Part shown: piece by piece, positions 5,050-6,750 of the stretch
Numbering within the stretch: position 1 is the first letter of the stretch
How the letters are laid out: each line of letters begins with the position of its first letter
From: Pelethousia sp002409725
Lineage (GTDB): Bacteria; Bacillota; Clostridia; Christensenellales; CAG-138
Assembly: GCA_937915455.1 (NCBI GenBank)
Contig: CALDNN010000146.1
Location: forward strand, 1 to 6,750
Reading direction: 5' to 3'
Length of the DNA: 6,750 nt
Translations under genes and position numbers: made by a program
Notes under the pieces: model-generated
The model's input: the letters and a program-made list of their open reading frames with translations, nothing else
Told to the model about the DNA's origin: nothing
The model's database searches: none

Positions 5050-6750
5050 ACGCAAGTATTACATCACAGACCGGCAGCGTGAACAAGCCGAACGCATGGC
5101 AGAAAAATGGCAAGCCAGGGCCGAAGCCTTTTATGCAGGCGGCGAGGAATGGGGCTTTGATACGGCTGGCTACTGCAAAACGCCGGAAGAAGCCGAACAG
5201 GCAGCGGGACGTGCTGAAAGAATCCATGGTGCTATCAGCAACCTTTTAAGCGAAAAAGGCACCTGGGCCGATGTGCAGGTTATCCGTAAGGCCGCATCGA
5301 GCCGTGACGAACTGGATGCGCAAGTTGCTATAAATCGTGATATCCAAGCCCGTGAAAATGCAGCTGTCGATCCCAAGCTCTCTACCGAACCCGCGCTACC
5401 GGACAAGCCCGATCCCCTCAAAGATATTATGGACACGCTGGAAAAAGGCGTGACGGATCTCTTTGAAAGCGACCGCTACAAGCAATACCTGGACACGCTC
5501 TCCAAGTTTCACAGCTATTCCCTCAACAACACGATCCTCATAGCCATGCAAAAGCCGGATGCAACCCTGGTTGCCGGATATAACGCTTGGCAAAAAAGCT
5601 TTAAGCGCTTTGTAAAGAAGGGTGAAAAGGCCATCAAGATCATAGCCCCCATGCCGCAGACGGTGAGGCTAAATCAGCCGGAGCTGGATGCCGCGGGCAA
5701 GCCCATTCGGGATGAGAACGGCCAGCTGATCACACATGAGGTTGAGAGATCCTTTGTGAAATATCGCGTCGCGAGTGTTTTCGACGTGTCGCAGACCGAT
5801 GGCCAGCCCTTGCCTACCCTGATCCCGGAGATTAAGGAAACGCCATCACCCAGCGTATTGGGCCATCCATTTTTCCTTACGCTTGAAAAGGTGGCCTCCC
5901 CTGTTCCTATCGCCATCGACATGCCCCCCGGCTCCAAGGCTAGGGGCATGTACAGTTCCACGGAAAACAAGATTTACATCGACCACCGACATGCTGAATC
6001 CATGGTATTCAAAACCCTGATCCATGAGATTTCTCATGCCCGGCTGCATAGTGCTGGCCCGGCCAGCATTGACCGCCAGACCGCAGAGGTACAAGCGGAG
6101 AGCATCGCCTACACGGTCTGCTCTCATTACGGCCTGGATACCTCGGATTACTCTTTCGGTTATATAGCCGGATGGAGCAGCGGAAAGGATGCCAAGGAGC
6201 TGAAGGCCTCCCTGGAAATCATCCGCACGGAAGCGACAGCAATCATTGAGAAGACCGATGAATACTACCCCATTGAATATGACCGATGGGCACAGGAGCA
6301 TTTCCAGCCGGAGGTTATCCCCGAGATTCCGGCTGTCCCGGATCGATCCGATATCTTTTCTCAATTGCTCGAACGTGAGGATATTATCCGTTGCGGTGCC
6401 ATTGCGAACAGAGCCGGAACATATGAGGATTTCATAAAAAGGTGTGATTCGATCAGCTCACAGCTTGCGGCGGGCGCCTATGGCCCCGCTGCTCTTGACG
6501 AGGCTGCCGCCGTTATTACTGCCCGTTACCAGGTTGTTGAAAAATCTCTTGCCGTACAGCCTCACCCGGAGCCAGAAAACCCTTTGAGAACCGCCGAACT
6601 CTCGATGGAACAAAACGAAAACATGATCGATGGCGTTCTCAATAACGCACCCTCGCCGGGTGAGATCGCTTCGCATAATACCGTTTCTCCCCCGCCTGAT
6701 TTTAGCGATTTGCGGGGTACGCTAGACGATTGCAAGCGGGAAGCCGCTAT
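5033..6750 (+). CDS. ArdC-like ssDNA-binding plus zincin metallopeptidase (polyvalent) protein, 3'-truncated by the window
   Basis: Large anti-restriction/establishment protein, 572 codons visible and still open at the right edge. ATG 5033 is the first possible start because a TGA in frame lies at 5027. Residues 1-126 form a charged, helical, unassigned N-terminus. An ArdC N-terminal (DUF1738-type) ssDNA-binding domain spans about 127-260: LKDIMDTLEKGVTDLFES, KFHSYSLNNTILIAMQKP, LVAGYNAWQ, VKKGEKAIKIIAP and, further on, VFDVSQTDGQPLP. A zincin domain of the ImmA/IrrE-like kind (about 283-395) carries HEISH at 331-335. The third metal ligand is probably E352 or E356 in AEVQAESIAY, followed by GLDTSDYSFGYIAGWS from 367. 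After a Pro-rich linker (PEVIPEIPAVP, 426-436) comes a helical C-terminal region (437 onward) that I cannot assign. ArdC proteins bind single-stranded DNA and protect it from restriction. The two-domain pairing is a known core of 'polyvalent proteins' of phages and conjugative elements, thought to enter the recipient with the DNA. Further domains probably lie past the window. Confidence 0.93.
   Translation, partial: MESRSERKYYITDRQREQAERMAEKWQARAEAFYAGGEEWGFDTAGYCKTPEEAEQAAGRAERIHGAISNLLSEKGTWADVQVIRKAASSRDELDAQVAINRDIQARENAAVDPKLSTEPALPDKPDPLKDIMDTLEKGVTDLFESDRYKQYLDTLSKFHSYSLNNTILIAMQKPDATLVAGYNAWQKSFKRFVKKGEKAIKIIAPMPQTVRLNQPELDAAGKPIRDENGQLITHEVERSFVKYRVASVFDVSQTDGQPLPTLIPEIKETPSPSVLGHPFFLTLEKVASPVPIAIDMPPGSKARGMYSSTENKIYIDHRHAESMVFKTLIHEISHARLHSAGPASIDRQTAEVQAESIAYTVCSHYGLDTSDYSFGYIAGWSSGKDAKELKASLEIIRTEATAIIEKTDEYYPIEYDRWAQEHFQPEVIPEIPAVPDRSDIFSQLLEREDIIRCGAIANRAGTYEDFIKRCDSISSQLAAGAYGPAALDEAAAVITARYQVVEKSLAVQPHPEPENPLRTAELSMEQNENMIDGVLNNAPSPGEIASHNTVSPPPDFSDLRGTLDDCKREAA

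Noticed and set aside
5001..5249. 82-codon + strand frame from ATG 5001
   Set aside because: It overlaps the end of the 67-aa gene and the start of the ArdC-like gene in a third frame. The ArdC-like frame carries the conserved domains, and this ATG lacks a nearby Shine-Dalgarno.

Overview
The window reads as one end of a contig carrying part of an integrative and conjugative element (ICE) or conjugative transposon of a Gram-positive host. The protein families point to Clostridia, and the nearest element type is the Tn1549 / C. difficile CTn2-CTn4 group (families often labelled 'CD1107' and 'CD1108'). Base composition looks moderate, roughly half GC by eye, which suits a gut clostridial genome. 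No genus can be named from this stretch. All genes lie on the + strand.

Bases 2-35 are not biological. They match the Illumina TruSeq read-2 adapter exactly, so the true sequence begins at about base 36 and the first gene is cut there.

Layout: (1) 37-1584, C-terminal two thirds of a VirB4/TraE-type transfer ATPase. (2) 1648-3840, a membrane-anchored cell-wall hydrolase with a degenerate M23 fold and an intact NlpC/P60 (C40) domain, CD1108 family. (3) 3859-4527, a secreted or membrane-anchored DUF4366 (CD1107-family) protein. (4) 4539-4793 and (5) 4808-5011, two small proteins I do not recognise; the second starts at TTG. (6) 5033 to beyond the right edge, a large protein with an ArdC-type ssDNA-binding domain and a HEISH zincin domain, of the 'polyvalent' anti-restriction kind. 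It is open at the window end.

Gaps between genes are 11-63 bases and each start from gene 2 onward has a purine-rich Shine-Dalgarno sequence. I see no terminator or convincing promoter, so the stretch is probably one transcript. Genes 1-3 belong to the mating machine: an ATPase motor, a peptidoglycan-cutting enzyme and a surface-exposed accessory protein. Gene 6 probably protects incoming single-stranded DNA from host nucleases or handles it in the recipient. Genes 4 and 5 sit between the channel block and the establishment block and are the least explained part. There is no relaxase, coupling protein, integrase, attachment site, RNA gene or CRISPR array in the window, and no stretch over 300 bases without a gene.
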